Part shown: piece after piece, positions 63,074-64,000 of the stretch | How the letters are laid out: every line of letters starts with the position of its first letter | Position numbering within the stretch: the stretch's first letter is position 1 | Assembly: GCF_029714305.1 (NCBI RefSeq) | Contig: NZ_CP121647.1 | Coordinates: 5,476,501-5,540,500 of the forward strand | Length of the DNA stretch: 64,000 bases | DNA from: Bradyrhizobium sp. CB3481 | GTDB taxonomy: Bacteria; Pseudomonadota; Alphaproteobacteria; Rhizobiales; Xanthobacteraceae | Direction of reading: 5' to 3' | Position numbers and translations under genes: made by a program | Notes under the pieces: generated by a model | What the model was told of the DNA's origin: nothing | Database searches by the model: none | What the model saw: only the letters and a program-made list of their open reading frames with translations

Positions 63074-64000
63074 TCAATATGGGACGATCCAACGCCAGCC
63101 ACGAGCATCGATTTCGTCGCTCGGAATGCCGACCTGACGAGACTGCTCAAACTGCCACGAAGTCGTATTTCGGTCCTGGCGACCGTCTATTGTCACGTCG
63201 ACGGCCGGCGTGCTTCTTAGATTGACGACAAGCGCCTGCGCATCGTCAGCCAAATCCAGTTCAACAAAGTCCTTTGCCGCTCGCGATACAAGGTTGGTTG
63301 GTCGGTTTCGCCACAGAGCAATGGTCCGTTTGTTTCCTCCGAACGTGGCGTTGGACCGTTTAATGAGTGCGAAAGAAGTGAGCGTCAGAACTGAAGAACC
63401 GGGATCGTCAGCCAAGTTGGTGGCGTAAAGACCCGGCCAGCGCTCCTTCATTTGCGGTCCATCCATCAGGAGCGCGAATATCAAATTCGGTCCAAGCGAC
63501 CTGATCTCGGATACGACCGGATCTGCTCGTGCGAGATCCTCGCAGATAACCGCCGTGAATGCCGATTGAGACCTAAACACGTCTATGTGGAGGACGCGCT
63601 CTTCAATTTCGAGATATTCCCACCAAATGCAGTCCGTGCTGAGATCGGCCTGCAAACCGTAGGTGCGGATCTGTGTGTCGTCGAGCCTCCAACGGTGGTG
63701 CTTTCTTCTGGAATGGGTTTCGGCGATCCGGCTTCCCAACTCTTGATGCATGACGGAGAATACGACCTGATTGCCTCTGCGTCTGTTGCAATCCTCTGAA
63801 ACCCCAGCAATCAAGAATTCGATGGTGGGCCATCTATCCCGAAGGTGTCGGACCAGCTCGTCGTATGTAGCCCAGTCGAGCGAATATTCGGGCAGCACCA
63901 CGCCGTGCACGTCTCCGTTAGCCCGCAAAAGGAGCTCATTGACAAAGTCGATGAACGAACCGCGAGCGGCGCGATCGCTGCAATGACCGTCGCCGACCAG
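63074..64000 (-). CDS. C-terminal nitrilase-like domain of a gene cut by the window edge
   Basis: The minus-strand frame is open to the window edge and encodes at least 308 residues. The carbon-nitrogen hydrolase triad is suggested: Glu in HGVVLPEYSLDW, Lys in ETHSRRKHHRWRLDD, Cys in FTAVICEDLARADP (C-E-D-L). It ends ARGWRWIVPY. The N-terminal part lies beyond position 64000, so total length is unknown. A free-standing nitrilase would begin close to the edge; a fusion such as the RT-nitrilase of defence reverse transcriptase type 1 (UG1) would continue for hundreds of codons. Triad assignment is by eye. Confidence 0.6.
   Translation of the reverse strand: MVGDGHCSDRAARGSFIDFVNELLLRANGDVHGVVLPEYSLDWATYDELVRHLRDRWPTIEFLIAGVSEDCNRRRGNQVVFSVMHQELGSRIAETHSRRKHHRWRLDDTQIRTYGLQADLSTDCIWWEYLEIEERVLHIDVFRSQSAFTAVICEDLARADPVVSEIRSLGPNLIFALLMDGPQMKERWPGLYATNLADDPGSSVLTLTSFALIKRSNATFGGNKRTIALWRNRPTNLVSRAAKDFVELDLADDAQALVVNLRSTPAVDVTIDGRQDRNTTSWQFEQSRQVGIPSDEIDARGWRWIVPY

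Noticed and set aside
1..64000. CRISPR array, rRNA or intact tRNA
   Set aside because: No regularly spaced repeat array, rRNA sequence or complete cloverleaf was seen; only a tRNA-Pro-like fragment at 31.1 kb.

Overview
The window looks like accessory DNA from a Bradyrhizobium-type rhizobium, most likely part of a symbiosis island. The clearest marker is nodU (6839-8509), the Nod-factor carbamoyltransferase. Moderately GC-rich coding alternates with decayed gene fragments, insertion sequences (IS110, IS630 and IS21 types) and small Bradyrhizobium-like hypothetical genes. No rRNA, complete tRNA or CRISPR array was seen.

Layout. 0-6.8 kb is a mobile and defence graveyard: an SRAP peptidase remnant, an IS110 transposase, and a DarTG toxin-antitoxin pair whose antitoxin is split by an IS630 copy with a TA target duplication. 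6.8-8.5 kb holds nodU, preceded by a possible nodS scrap. 8.9-15.8 kb is one minus-strand oxidation cluster: a copper-chaperone-like protein, a PQQ alcohol dehydrogenase with a lanthanide-type Asp-x-Asp signature, cytochrome c, a secreted unknown, a tiny pqqA, and the two subunits of an isoquinoline-oxidoreductase-type molybdoenzyme. Alcohol to aldehyde to acid oxidation in the periplasm is a reasonable reading. 16.4-28.6 kb is a catabolic cluster: enoyl-CoA hydratase, CaiB-type CoA transferase, MaoC hydratase, AraC regulator, GH88 unsaturated-glucuronyl hydrolase and an Lrp regulator. A minus-strand operon (sugar ABC importer, second MaoC hydratase, second GH88-like protein) faces them.

28.7-32.5 kb is a mosaic of decayed duplicates (hydratase, GH88, carbohydrate kinase/nucleoside deoxyribosyltransferase, HTH and nucleotidyltransferase pieces). 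32.6-39.5 kb is a defence-like block: excisionase-type HTH plus AbiEii-type nucleotidyltransferase, a HEPN-motif protein, and, convergent to it, a giant P-loop NTPase with a C-terminal nuclease-like motif and a broken N terminus. 40.1-43.7 kb is a second catabolic block (frameshifted CaiB, LacI regulator, enoyl-CoA hydratase). An 18-bp LacI-type operator beside that LacI gene recurs almost exactly ahead of the AraC gene at 19.2 kb, so the two catabolic blocks probably form one regulon. 44.6-46.9 kb carries an overlapping pair: a PurF-like enzyme that has lost its catalytic cysteine, and a HAD phosphatase.

47.2-49.5 kb is an IS21 element whose istA and istB were fused in frame by an internal deletion. 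It is followed by a DUF2604-like (ubiquitin-like) remnant, alanine dehydrogenase (ald), scattered small hypotheticals and a second, decayed ald copy. 57.7-60.0 kb is a molybdate importer with a shortened modA and apparently intact modB and modC. 60.7-61.9 kb is ahpCD. The right edge cuts a minus-strand gene ending in a nitrilase-like domain, the domain found at the C terminus of some defence reverse transcriptases.
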